Assembly (NCBI RefSeq): GCF_000003815.2
Contig: NC_049979.1
Coordinates: 18,781,797-18,815,511 of the forward strand
From: Branchiostoma floridae
Taxonomy: Eukaryota > Chordata > Leptocardii > Amphioxiformes > Branchiostomatidae
Direction of reading: 5' to 3'
DNA length: 33,715 nt
How positions within the stretch are numbered: the stretch's first letter is position 1; each line of letters opens with the position of its first letter. This document shows, piece by piece, positions 19,619 through 29,439 of this stretch. The notes under the pieces were generated by a model. It was not told where the DNA came from, ran no database searches, and saw only the letters and a program-made list of their open reading frames with translations. The position numbers and the translations under genes were made by a program.

Positions 19619-19817
19619 TATCTCTCCAAGCAGAGGTTGCGCTTCGGCTGTTTTTCATGTGTTTTAGGCCTTTTTGTGGGGCTTTCAATTTTGTACAGGA
19701 GCCTTCATGTTCGCCGGCCAAACAGACGTGAAGAAAACAATACACAATAGAAAGCCCAGCAAAGAGACCCAACTGAACACGTCAAAAACTGCCGAAAACA
19801 CCTTTGCTTGGAGAGTA
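19619..19817 (+). mobile_element. Fold-back MITE, CTCTCCAAGCAGAGGTT family, copy 1
   Basis: The terminal inverted repeats start T.TCTCTCCAAGCAGAGGTT and end with the complement (GCTTGGAGAGTA). Internal sequence (AGAAAGCCC etc.) is shared with copies 2 and 3. It is about 200 bp, without coding capacity, and the target duplication is unclear. Confidence 0.65.
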
Positions 19818-19903
19818 CACTAACATGTCTAGACCTGTCAGTTAGCGGTGGTTGGAAGAACATTACTTACCTATAATGTCTCTTATCACGCCAAGGAAAT
19901 ATT

Positions 19904-19942
19904 GCTTTCACCAAGGAGGTTATATAACCTCCTTGCTTTCAC
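19904..19942 (+). mobile_element. Micro fold-back insertion (23 bp) with 8 bp target duplication
   Basis: The 23-base insert at 19912-19934 has arms CAAGGAGGTTA and TAACCTCCTT. It is flanked by perfect GCTTTCAC duplications at 19904-19911 and 19935-19942. Structure and ends match the inserts at 20947 and 28565. Confidence 0.75.
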
Positions 19943-20053
19943 TAATCTAAGAGAATCGTTGCTGACTCACTTTGCATCAACTTATCTGGCGGCATCAGGT
20001 TGCTGTACATGTGCGAGCTTTGTGTGTGTTGTCTGCTGTTCTCTAATTTGGGC

Positions 20054-20373
20054 NNNNNNNNNNNNNNNNNNNNNNNNNNNNNNNNNNNNNNNNNNNNNNN
20101 NNNNNNNNNNNNNNNNNNNNNNNNNNNNNNNNNNNNNNNNNNNNNNNNNNNNNNNNNNNNNNNNNNNNNNNNNNNNNNNNNNNNNNNNNNNNNNNNNNNN
20201 NNNNNNNNNNNNNNNNNNNNNNNNNNNNNNNNNNNNNNNNNNNNNNNNNNNNNNNNNNNNNNNNNNNNNNNNNNNNNNNNNNNNNNNNNNNNNNNNNNNN
20301 NNNNNNNNNNNNNNNNNNNNNNNNNNNNNNNNNNNNNNNNNNNNNNNNNNNNNNNNNNNNNNNNNNNNNNNNN
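20054..20373. other. Assembly gap (320 N)
   Basis: A run of 320 undetermined bases; its true length is unknown. Translations across it carry no information. Confidence 0.99.
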
Positions 20374-20439
20374 ATTCTGTATAGTTGACTTCGTGTCCGC
20401 CAGCCAAATAGACATGAAGAAAACAATTCTAATTCTAAT

Positions 20440-21125
20440 AAGTCTAATTCCAGATAGAACCCCTGAGAATGCAGGAAATGGCGTCTCAAAGGGTCCATAT
20501 TTCAAAATTTCTCCGAGCCTCCCGGCCCTCGGCTCTGAACAGGGTAAAATATGTTGCGGAAGCGTTGCCCTCAAAAAGTTTACCACTCATACAGATTTCA
20601 GTGTCAAGCTTAGTTTCGGGCAAAAAAGTACTCCTAGAATGCAGAAAATGAGGTTTCTCCCTTGCGAAGGCTTGCGCCTTTGGCGCTTACGACGACATTG
20701 CGAAAATATGTTAGGGGCGTGAGTTTTCCGGCACAAAGAAACTTTTCTCTCTAAGAAAATGTTATATCTGATTTAGCTTCGTCTTACAGCAAAATCTGTC
20801 CTTCAAAAGGCAGTAAATGGCGTTTCAGACGGTCCAGATTTTAAAATTTCTCCGGACTTATATTACAACGTCTCGTGCCTTCCGAGCTCGAATCGAAATG
20901 GTAAAATATGTCGGGGGCTCTTGGGGTGGAGGCCAAAAGCTATAACCAAGGAGCTTTTATCAGGTAAAAGCTCCTTGCTATAACCATGTGTAATTAGATG
21001 AAAATGTCAAAATCAACCTAGCTTAGTCGGTCGGCAAAATTTGCCGAAAAATGCAGGAAATAGCATTTAAGAGGGTCTTGATTTTGAAATTTTCCCGGGG
21101 GAGCATACCCCCGGACCTTTGTTAT
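20440..21125 (+). repeat. Degenerate ~120-150 bp tandem-like repeat cluster
   Basis: Several related units recur: AATGCAGGAAATGGCGT, CAGACGGTCCAGATTTTAAA, AATTTCTCC, and GGGGGAGCATACCCCCGGAC. They occur at about 20460, 20640, 20815 and 21045, and again at 22520-22830 and 29440-29545. This looks like a high-copy, non-coding repeat with variable subunit number. Confidence 0.6.
20939..20984 (+). mobile_element. Micro fold-back insertion (30 bp) with 8 bp target duplication
   Basis: The 30-base insert at 20947-20976 has arms CAAGGAGCTTTTA and TAAAAGCTCCTT. It is flanked by perfect GCTATAAC duplications at 20939-20946 and 20977-20984. Its arms differ from the other two copies (GC in place of GG), yet still pair with each other. 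Confidence 0.75.
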
Positions 21126-21425
21126 TTTGGGTATACAAACAGTTTTAGTAATACAGACAGAGACCAAACTGAAAACCATCATAATATAAGAAGAAACAAC
21201 TCATGAATGGAAACAAAGAAAAAGAATGTGCCATTCCACCCGAGGCAGACTTGCACCCGCCCACCCTTCTGCCAAGAAACGACACATCAAAGCATCAATA
21301 GTCGGATATTTTCTCACAATGTCAATAGTCGGATATTTTCACCCATTTTCACCCCAACTACTCTAGCGCTGTATGGATAGGAATGCACGTCAATGTTACG
21401 TAAGTGTTATGCGTTGTATTAAACT
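21126..21425. other. No gene seen
   Basis: A short direct duplication, ATAGTCGGATATTTTC, occurs at about 21298 and 21327. Nothing else is recognised. Confidence 0.35.
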
Positions 21426-21518
21426 CCTTCTGAATTTACCGTTAAGCGTTACCGGGCCTCCTGAATTTACCGTTAAGCGTTACCGGGCCTCCTGAATTCA
21501 CCGTTAATCGTTACCAAG
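21426..21518 (+). repeat. Three-copy 31 bp tandem repeat
   Basis: Units at 21426-21456, 21457-21487 and 21488-21518 share CTGAATTTACCGTTAAGCGT and TACCGGG; the third unit has diverged slightly. Confidence 0.9.
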
Positions 21519-22519
21519 ATCCCCCCATGCAGACCCTCATCTAGGCGAATAGTTGCTGGCTCACTTTTTCTCAAATTACTTCTCAAGGAGCATCAGATCA
21601 GGTTGTTGTGTGTGTGTGAGCTTGATATGTGAGTGTCTGTTGCTTCCTTACACTTTGGCAAACTATTGACCAAATAAAGCAGAGCTCTAGAGAAGCAAAC
21701 AAGCTTTCTATTGATATGTAATACAATGAAATTGATGCAGAAACAACGGAAATATGATCGAAGTTGATATTCCAAACTTTTACTTTTTGTGCCGAGTTGA
21801 GTAGTTTACATCTTGCTGATACTAAGAAAGATATGTATTCTGGAATTTCTGGAATGCTGAAAAACGACTTTTAGATTTAAGCGAAAGGAATCAAAACTAG
21901 AAAGGTATATTTGCAAGCAAATACAGAATGTTACCTTCACATGTTGTAGTCTAACACTGGCAAGTGTTTTGTTCATTCTTATTTGAACACGTTTCTAAAT
22001 GTAGTGACCCAAGCCCCTGTAGATCTGACATTTGCTACATTATGTAACCGGACACCACATGGTGTCTGCTACTTTACCGGTTACCATGGTGACAGCCGTC
22101 TGGTCCAGGTCGTTGACCTTATTTGTGCGGAGAAGAAGAAACAAAGCAAAAACAGATATGTTCCCTTCTGTGAAGGTAACATAATAATGGCGACGGCAAC
22201 ACAGTCGATATCACCGATCTGGAAATAATTCTATCAGATACTAGTCTTCATCACACAAATAGCACTTCATATTTTGCCAACTTTTAGCCTATTACTTTTG
22301 CTTGACTAAATCGACCCACCTAACATCCAGGTGTGGGATTCTGTGAGGCTAATGAAACCCGGGACATCGAGATAGTGACACCAAGGAGATTAAAAAAGGA
22401 ACCTGCAATACAGTCTATAGGTGCAGAGGCGGCGGCACCAATTTTTAGTTGGGGCGGAAATGTTGTATAATCAAACCCCCTACTAGGAGGGCCCGGAGGC
22501 AAGCACGTGTCTTACAGAA
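21519..22519. other. No supported gene
   Basis: An open stretch at about 21998-22176, bordered by TAG and GTAACA, could be an exon, but no domain is visible. An X-box-like palindrome GTTACCATGGTGAC lies inside it at 22080-22093. Confidence 0.3.
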
Positions 22520-22830
22520 AAAAAAACATTTGAGGGCAAAGACATACCGCCCAAACATATTTTCACTACGTGAGCACCGAAAGCGCAAGCCGTCTGAAGG
22601 GCGGATAAACTTTTAAAATCTGGACCCTTTGAAACTTTTCATTTTCTGCATTTCAGGGGCACATTTTGCTTGTAAACGACGCTCCGGCAGCATATTTCCA
22701 CCATGTTCAGCGCCGAAGGCGGGAGCCGTCCCAAGGGGGACTTTAGAAATTTTGAAATCTGGTCCCCCTGAATCCCAATTTCCTGCAATTTTAGGGGCAA
22801 ATTTTGCCGGTAGACTAGATTCAAAAGTGG
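22520..22830 (+). repeat. Second cluster of the TGCAGGAAAT/GGGTCC repeat
   Basis: Inverted relative to some units at 20.5-21.1 kb. It holds CATTTTCTGCATTTCAGGGG, AGCGCCGAAGGCG, TTTGAAATCTGGTCCCCCTG and AATTTCCTGCAATTTTAGGG in tandem-like order. Confidence 0.55.
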
Positions 22831-23198
22831 AAATATCTTTTATTAGCAACAAGCTTTAACACCTTGACAATACATTCGATGAAATTTCAGGTGACCAGAT
22901 AAATCGGAGAAAGATTAGGAGAATCAAAAGAAGTCAAGAGGTGAAACATGGCACAGTTCTGAACTGTTTTTTTTACCATAAAGGACATTGAAATCATCTC
23001 TTGATTCGTAGAATCTTCTGACATCAATGATACATTAGTCTGTCAAATTTGCGGTGCGTGTTACAGTGCCTTACAGTGAACATTTGTCATCTTGTAACAA
23101 TCAGGTATATCATCAACAGCGTAATCCTTTACCGCAGGTTTACATTCTTAGTTATGTTATATGTATCGGTGATATATGACGCTAGGGCCAATCTTATA
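22831..23198. other. No gene seen
   Basis: AT-rich sequence without recognised exons or repeats. Confidence 0.35.
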
Positions 23199-23355
23199 GC
23201 GCTTACTTAATCTCCAAGCAGATTCCTCCGGTGGCATAAAACAGTAACATAAGCTGGGGAAGGACTTCAGCCGGCAGAGGGGTAAAATTGGCCACTGTTT
23301 TATGTGTTACTGTTTTATGCCACCGGAGGAATCTGCTTGGAGATTAGCGCTTACT
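23199..23355 (+). mobile_element. 139 bp MITE with 42 bp perfect terminal inverted repeats and 9 bp target duplication
   Basis: The element at 23208-23346 begins TAATCTCCAAGCAGATTCCT and ends with the exact complement; 42 bases of each arm match. It is flanked by GCGCTTACT at 23199-23207 and 23347-23355. A 9 bp duplication is typical of Mutator-type transposons. Perfect arms and duplications imply a recent insertion. A related end lies at about 26990-27026. Confidence 0.85.
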
Positions 23356-23819
23356 GTCTGCCCAAAGAGCTATCTACCTCTCAGATATCACGACCACCGC
23401 ATGTCCATAAAATGAGATATAAAAAATTGAAGTTTTTCTGCAGTACCTTGGGAAGCCACTAGGGGTCCATTATCGAACATGACCTTCATTGTTCTCACCC
23501 CTACCACATACCTGACCCCTATCATACAAAGTGGGAGTGAGGGAGGAAGAGGAAGTTAAAGTAAACAGACTCCGAGAGGCGTATAAATAAAGAGTATGAG
23601 ATTCCCACATTAAAAAATTGTATCTCTACTCCACCTCTGTAGGGTTGCCCTGACGCCTGTTACATTTTGCAAGTCTCAAGGGACTGTTTCTTGCCTGAGA
23701 TCTTTAAATCTTTGATATTTATGATATTACGTCAGTACTGGCTGGTATTGTCCGCACCAAGACTAGATGATTAGAATTTGGGCCCCCTAGTAAGTCATGC
23801 GCATAACATTTACAGAAGC
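23356..23819. other. No gene seen
   Basis: No exon or repeat recognised. Confidence 0.35.
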
Positions 23820-23860
23820 ACTTAAAATTTCATGGAGGTATGAGGTTGCCGAACCTAGTT
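23820..23860 (+). repeat. Terminal scrap of the CATGGAGGTAT repeat family
   Basis: TTCATGGAGGTATGAGGT plus TGCCGAACCTAGTT matches the end of the element at 12913-13999. Confidence 0.55.
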
Positions 23861-24001
23861 GATAAGAGTTTGTGTGACTTTATCAAATAACAATTAAATT
23901 ATATGTAATGAGTAGCATATTTATGTCTAAAGACATTATCTACATAACAAACCTGGTTCATTTGGCAAAGGTATGATTTCGTGGAACTCTAGTTTTATTA
24001 T

Positions 24002-24550
24002 ATGGATAACATCCGCGCGCGCATCAATATCAACCGTGCTTTAAATCGTACAAAGCAGCTGCAAAAAGAGCAAATATATGACGTAGATAAGAATACATAC
24101 TTTGGAAAACACTTACAAATGTCAACGTCAATTTTCTGGTCAGAGGAGAGAAAGAATATCATACTGATTGAGCTTACTGTGCCGTGGGAGGAAAAGATGT
24201 GAAGAAGCACACGAGAGAAAAGAGAGCTAGTACAGTACCAGGACCTGCTATGTACAGTGTTGTAAAGAGAAAGGATGTCAGGCCTGGTTATTCCCGCAAG
24301 AAGTGGGGTATAGACTGTAGAGGCATACCAGCCTAGTCAGCTTGGAAGTTATTGACAGTGCTGAGATTAATAAGAGGAAGAGCTAGGGAGGATGCAGTGC
24401 GCAGAATAGCCGGGGAAGCGGCAGCGGGGGCTGCTTCATGTTTTAGGAGAGAGGAAGTAGGCTGGAAGCCGGGAGGAGCGGACGAGTAGCGGATTGGCCA
24501 CCACTGATGGACCCGACAGCGAGAGGATGTAACCCTGGTAACGGATGAGG
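24002..24550 (+). mobile_element. LINE ORF2 C-terminal domain remnant (ELTVPWEE type)
   Basis: An open frame from 24002 to 24202 encodes FWSEERKNIILIELTVPWEE. After frame changes come KKWGIDCRGIPA, a tryptophan-leucine stretch, a segment with AGASCF and VGWKPGG. This order (ELTVPWEE, CRGF, ASCW, GWKPGG) is the recurrent C-terminal domain of a LINE group common in amphioxus and cnidarian genomes. Several stops and frameshifts show decay. Confidence 0.65.
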
Positions 24551-24560
24551 GTCAGAATTT

Positions 24561-24768
24561 TACTCTCCAGGCAGAGGTTAGGCTCCTGCTGGTTCATTTT
24601 TTTAACGTTTTTTAGTCGTTTTTATCGGGCTTTCTATTTTGTATTGTATCTATGTATGGTCAAAACCTATTTGGCTTGCGGACTTGCAAAAAACATGACA
24701 GAATACAAAGCCCGATAAAAACAACTAAGAAAACGTCACAAAATAGCCCAACCTCCGCTTGGAGAGTA
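24561..24768 (+). mobile_element. Fold-back MITE, CTCTCCAAGCAGAGGTT family, copy 2
   Basis: It starts TACTCTCCAGGCAGAGGTTA and ends with the complement CCTCCGCTTGGAGAGTA. Long arms share TTTTTATCGGGCTTTCTATT with its complement (AAAGCCCGATAAAAACAACT) on the far side. Confidence 0.75.
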
Positions 24769-24795
24769 CGAAACATCCGGTTGTCCGACAGTTGA

Positions 24796-24803
24796 TGACG
24801 TCA
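24796..24803 (+). promoter_or_regulatory. Perfect CRE (TGACGTCA)
   Basis: A consensus cAMP-response element, 15 bases before an ATG that begins a possible first exon (24819). It sits just outside the fold-back MITE. Promoter function is inferred only from position. Confidence 0.35.
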
Positions 24804-24818
24804 GTGACCTCCGCGGCC

Positions 24819-27746
24819 ATGCAGGCGACAGCACTGCAATCAGCTGCAGGTGAGTGGAGTTATGATGGAATCTAATCTTTGGTATATTTACCAACAGGTC
24901 AAAGACGAAAATTTGAAAAAAAGAAATGAAGAATCTAATGTAACGGTATTCAATATGTTTGGTAATATGTTCAACCTTCTATACCACTGAGATGATAATG
25001 ATAAGAAACTTTTGTATAAAATGGAAACTTGATGTTAACTTAAAGAAAACAAAAGTCACTATCTTCACAAATACGGCCGTTCCTTCCCGAAACAAACATT
25101 CTCATTTGGGCAAGAAAAGTTGGAAATGGTTCATTCCTATTGCTATTTAGGCCTGAATATAACTTTTTCAGGCAGATCCCTACCAAAAAAAAAAAAAAAC
25201 TGTCACCCAAAGCACGTAAAGCTATGTACAGTCTGAAATCCCTTATCCGTTCACAAGTATACCCAGACCTTCTGTCATAATTTGAGTTTAGATTCGGGTA
25301 AGTTAAGGTTTTAAGGTTAAAGTCTTATAGGATAGCATATACTATGAAAAATATCTATAACTAGATGAATCCGATCTACGCTGTTAGAATTAGTGCCCAC
25401 CTCCTTGAAATAGAATAAGGGCAAAGAAGTTAAAAGTGTGCGAAAGGACTTGTAAATACTATATGTTGTATATGGTAGAAGACGAAACACATTTTATTTC
25501 GACATGTCCCTTCTACGATCAACAAAGAAAAGAAGCTGTTCAAAGATCTAGAAGTCACTAAATTCCATCCTAATCTTTCTACGCTTATAGACAGAAAGAA
25601 AACTACTAGTACCCTCCTCTTAACATCACAAAACCCACATATTTTAGGTGGGTTCATTTTAGCCTCCCTAGCAGGCTCTCTGAGGTCTTTTTTGCTCATA
25701 ATACACGTTTGTTGGCCATTTCTTTTTGTGCTGGGTCGCTGATTAAGGACGGCAGTCAGATAAGGCCAGCAATCAGCGACCCAGTACAAAAAGAAATGGT
25801 CAGCAAAAGTGTATATTAAAAAAAAGGCCTAAGAGAGCCTGCTATTGAGGCTATGTCCATACGTCTTCTGCTGTCTCAAAACTGACGTCAAACCCAATAA
25901 GATACATTTTAGCGTTAGAATATAGACTTATTCAATATAGTTGCTTACTATATTGTTTAACATTGTCTGTATACGTCATTTGTGTCACTTGCAACTAGCT
26001 CTCGGGCAAGAACTTACAGTAAACATATTATTATAATGATAATAGTTTATTGCAAATTCTTGTCCGATGGCTAATTGCAGGCACACATGTGTACCATGAA
26101 AGGGACAAACAAACAAATAGTGTAGAACAGTATGGAATAGGTCTACTCTAGAGTCTAACGCTAGTAAAAGCTAACTCTAAACTGTAACTTGTTGGGTTTT
26201 ACTCCTTTTCCTGAGACAGTGGAAGACGGAGGACCACACCTTTTCTATAATGTGTGGGTTCTGTGATGTTAGGAGGAAGGTAGTTTTCTTTTAGTCTGTA
26301 AAACACAGGCGAATCTGGTAGGAGTTTAGTGGCCTTTTTCAAAATTCCTTTTCTTTCGTGATAGTAGAAAGAACAGTTTGAAATAAGTTGTGTTTCGTCT
26401 TTCACAATGTTTGACGTGCAGGACTAGTAAATACAAGTTCTTTCACAAAGAGCGCAAACAGGTAACTTCTTGTACCGCCCCTTCTCTATTTCCAGGGGGT
26501 GGGCGCTACTTTTAATTTAGCTGATTGCGGAGCGTACATCAAAATTGTTTAGTTCTAAATATTTTTTCATAGCATATGCTGTTTTACAGGTCTTTTAAAA
26601 CCTTCTATGTTATAAGCTTACTGGTATCAATACGCAAATAATGAATGCAACTTTTTAGGAGGGCAAACGTTTTTTATTCGCACGGCATCAGTGAGGGCTA
26701 TAAAACAGAAAATATCACCCATGATGTTAATGCGTGGTCTACGGAAATCTTATTTGCTCATTTTGAAGCTGCTTTGTACGATTTACAGTGCGCACGTTGA
26801 TGCCAGCAGCCCTATAATTATTATTACCTCTACCCGGCTCTGCGGATCGGTGGTCTAATGCATGTAGTTGACAAATAGGGTCAATAGTACGCGAGGGGAC
26901 CTAATCTCGAACCAGATCCACGGTGCGTAATGTATAGTATCAAACTTCCGTTTGACTCCCTTGGCCGACTACACTCCTTGGTCAGCTTTAAAATTATCTT
27001 ATGGCACCGTAGGATCTGCTTGGAGATTAGACGGGACCGGCCATAGCACGATGAGGATATAACTCCTCTGGCCGGAGGACTCCCCTTGCGTACTTTTGAC
27101 TCTATTTGTCCAATTTCTACTATTAGAACACCGATCAGCGGAGCCTGATAGAGGCTACTGTACACGGCCTATAAATCATATAAAGCAAGGACGTTATGGT
27201 ATGAATGACCTACTGTAACCCGGGATCGAGAGCTGCCGATCTCGTTCCCCCTAAGGAAGAAACCATTCATCTTCAATATTATTCTTCAATAAACTTAACG
27301 TTATTATTATGTTGTCAGGAAATAATAGCAATCAATCTTATATTTGATCATAAGTGCAATTACAGGTATGATCATTTAGATCATTTACACCTTACATCTT
27401 ACTGTGACGGATATTTTGAGGGATTGTTCTCTCATCCCCTTTCTTTTATATAGGCCCTTCCAATCACATGATGCGAGCGCGGATTACACGAACTCGCGAG
27501 TGGGTCAGCTGTGTGAGAGATCAAGTGAGAGATCTTATTATTCCTCTTGAAAGTACCTCAAAAACTCATGTCTTGTCTAGCTAGGTTCTCTAAAGATAGC
27601 CCTGTTCCTATTTATCAGTAGAGATAGGAGTGGACCGTCCGATGGCAGCTTGTTTGAGAGAGCAAGTTCAACCCGGCCTTGGACCCAAGTTGGAGAGAGA
27701 TCTCATAGTCATACGGAAACAACAACAACAGATTTTGATACAGAAG
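24819..27746 (+). CDS. Possible 5' exons of a class IIa histone deacetylase-like gene
   Basis: Two exons are suggested. 24819-24849 (MQATALQSAA, donor GTGAGT) has phase 1. 27619-27746 (acceptor TATTTATCAG, donor GTGGGT) starts in the matching phase and encodes VDRPMAACLREQ then ERDLIVIRKQQQQILIQK. The LREQ and the leucine/glutamine heptads recall the N-terminal Gln-rich coiled coil of HDAC4/5/9, which mediates oligomerisation and repressor binding in the nucleus. No later exon was found in the remaining 6 kb, and the intervening 2.8 kb is LINE and MITE debris. Chance open sequence remains quite possible. Confidence 0.28.
24955..25744 (+). mobile_element. LINE ORF2 remnant (RT palm end to C terminus)
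   Basis: Plus-strand segments in different frames read NFCIKWKLDVNLKKTKVTIF, then YCYLGLNITFSG and LSPKARKAMYSLKSLIRSQ, then CERTCKY..VEDETHFISTC, then LFKDLEVTKFHPNLSTLIDR and GGFILASLAG. These follow the order of a LINE reverse transcriptase thumb and its VEDE.HF..CP C-terminal motif. A poly(A) run (about 25186-25199), stops and frameshifts show decay. The last part doubles as the left arm of the hairpin at 25661. Confidence 0.7.
25661..25852 (+). repeat. ~83 bp-arm inverted repeat made from the LINE 3' coding end
   Basis: Left arm 25661-25744 and right arm 25771-25852 are about 85% complementary around a 26-base spacer. The left arm is the end of the LINE remnant's reading frame, so the right arm is an inverted copy of the same LINE end. 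Confidence 0.75.
25853..26989. other. Mostly unassigned, possible LINE scraps
   Basis: TTTATTGCAAATTCTTG at about 26047 recurs at about 30044, suggesting a shared repeat tail. A minus-strand stretch at 26199-26405 (HERKGILKKATKLL, NYLPPNI) faintly recalls the C-terminal part of a LINE ORF1 protein. No host gene is seen. Confidence 0.3.
26990..27026 (-). repeat. Single end of the TAATCTCCAAGCAGAT MITE family
   Basis: The complement reads CTAATCTCCAAGCAGATCCT then CGGTGCCATAAGATAA, matching the terminus of the 139 bp MITE at 23208. No second end was found nearby. Confidence 0.6.
27027..27618. other. No gene seen
   Basis: No supported exon. Short palindromic AT-rich motifs (for example GATCATTTAGATC near 27369) only. 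Confidence 0.3.
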
Positions 27747-27958
27747 GTGGGTACAACGCGCGATTTGATGTTATTTTAATGGCAATCAAGTGTCACAACA
27801 CAGTACGTTTTTAAGCAAGGGCGTTATATAACTTATAAGTTGCTCTTCGCCTGTCAACAAATATTTGTACCCGGCCCCAGCCAGCGCCAGCTGGTTTGGC
27901 GGGCAAGACGATTGCCCGCCGCGCACGAGGACCCCCGGGGAGCTGTTGTCTGAGGACC

Positions 27959-28163
27959 TACTCTATCTCCAAGAAAGGTTAGGCTCCGGCTGTTTTTTTA
28001 AAACGTTTTTTTAGTTGTTTTTATCGGGCTTTCTATTTTTTATTGTATCTTGTATTGTTAGATTTTGACAATACAAGATACCATTCAAAATAGAAAGCCC
28101 GATAAAAACAACTAACAAAACGTTTTAAAAAACAGCCGAAGCCTAACCTCTGCTTGAAGAGTA
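27959..28163 (+). mobile_element. Fold-back MITE, CTCTCCAAGCAGAGGTT family, copy 3
   Basis: This is almost entirely an inverted repeat: arms of about 90 bases (AGGTTAGGCTCCGGCTG, AAAACG, AGTTGTTTTTATCGGGCTTT, ACAATACAAGATAC complement) around a 9-base centre near 28061. It shares its ends and arm core with copies 1 and 2. Confidence 0.8.
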
Positions 28164-28556
28164 TGATATTGCCTTGCTCAGTCACTGTGGCACTCGTGCA
28201 CTTGGGATAACAGACGTCCATCATAGTAAGGGGGAATGGGATAAGTATATGTATAACATGAACAAATATAGACCATGACTAATAATTTCTCCAGAGTCAC
28301 AAATTATAAACTGTTGTATCATTGATTAAAGCAAGGACTGTTTGATGAGGTTACAAAGATTTTTAACCACCTTGATTAAAGGTGGTTTATATAAGTACCT
28401 GTTTCTCAATTTTGCTTTATTTGTAGATGGCAGAGCGGACTGCACACATGGACCTGAACTTCTTGACCACAGCATGAACTTGATGAAGTAGTGGTGGAAG
28501 AATTCACATGGTATAACCTCCTTGGTAAGTCCAAGCTGTTATGTTGTAAAATTATT

Positions 28557-28608
28557 GTTTTGACCAAGGAGGTTAAAAAATCACTTTTTTTAACCTCCTT
28601 GTTTTGAC
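28557..28608 (+). mobile_element. Micro fold-back insertion (36 bp) with 8 bp target duplication
   Basis: The 36-base insert at 28565-28600 has arms CAAGGAGGTTAAAAAA and TTTTTTTAACCTCCTT. It is flanked by perfect GTTTTGAC duplications at 28557-28564 and 28601-28608. A lone end (AACCTCCTTGG) lies upstream at about 28515. Confidence 0.8.
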
Positions 28609-29177
28609 AAAATGAATGGCTCTCTGCTCTACTTCTCTACTTCTACGAGTAACTTACACCTGTTAAAATTTTCATGTACAGACTCAGTGTTTGTTTTAAA
28701 CTTTTTGTTTGAAGATTGAATGAGATGTTCAAACTAGCTCAAAGTGAAACTGTTTGTCCACAGACCCTTGGGGACAAATTCATACTTGTACGTTTTTGTA
28801 GTTGTGCAAGAGACAAGCTCATTTACATGAAGCCTAGAGGGATTTAGATTATAATCTCATAATCTCATTACCACCCAGCATCAAAGAAAGTGTTAAACAA
28901 AGGAAGCTTTGGCTGGGGTAGTTCACAGCTGTATGCCTGACTTTGCATAAGGTAATTAGCACAGCCTTGGCTGGTTCCCATGGCCAAAACATTATTTTTT
29001 TTATCAAGGAGGTATTTTAACCTTCTTGGTCTGATCTAGGTGGTTTTATCTTACCCATCATTGACCAGATTTTCCATCATTTTGAAAAGAATGGATTTTG
29101 AATTCTCAGTCTTTCATCATACACTTTCTATCAATTTGACAGAACCACCTAGCTGTGAATGATTTGAGATACTGAAA
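28609..29177. other. No gene seen
   Basis: A degenerate CAAGGAGGTA..ACCTTCTTG hairpin occurs at about 29010-29032; its target duplication is unclear. No exon recognised. Confidence 0.35.
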
Positions 29178-29349
29178 TACTGTAAATGCATTTAAGTTTG
29201 TCGGGATTTAATTTCGAGGTAGCGGGAAAAAGGACACAGTCTAATACCATTATAGAAAAATGTTCGCGGTGGTTTTAAGTTCAAGGTGAAGTGGTCACTA
29301 GGAAAACGGCGAACATTAATCCACCGCAAACATTTTTGCATTTACAGTA
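29178..29349 (+). mobile_element. MITE with TACTGTAAATGCA ends
   Basis: It begins TACTGTAAATGCATTTAAGT and ends with the complement TGCATTTACAGTA; the two halves pair imperfectly (GTTTG.CGG, TTCGCGGTGG). A second copy lies at about 33442-33600. A TA target site is possible. Confidence 0.65.
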
Positions 29350-29439
29350 TACAGATATAACGTCTTAGTAGGGTTGTAGCCAGCCTGAAATCATTTTCAG
29401 TCCCCTTGATTTTAATGGGAATCCTATCAAGCACCAAAG

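Noticed and set aside
19848-20722. Long open frames across 20054-20373
   Set aside because: They exist only because the 320 undetermined bases translate without stops.
21983-22228. Possible exon at about 21998-22176
   Set aside because: Borders resemble splice sites, but no domain is recognised and no partner exon in phase was found.
26881-27165. 94-codon minus-strand frame
   Set aside because: It includes the end of a MITE (26990-27026), so it is repeat-derived.
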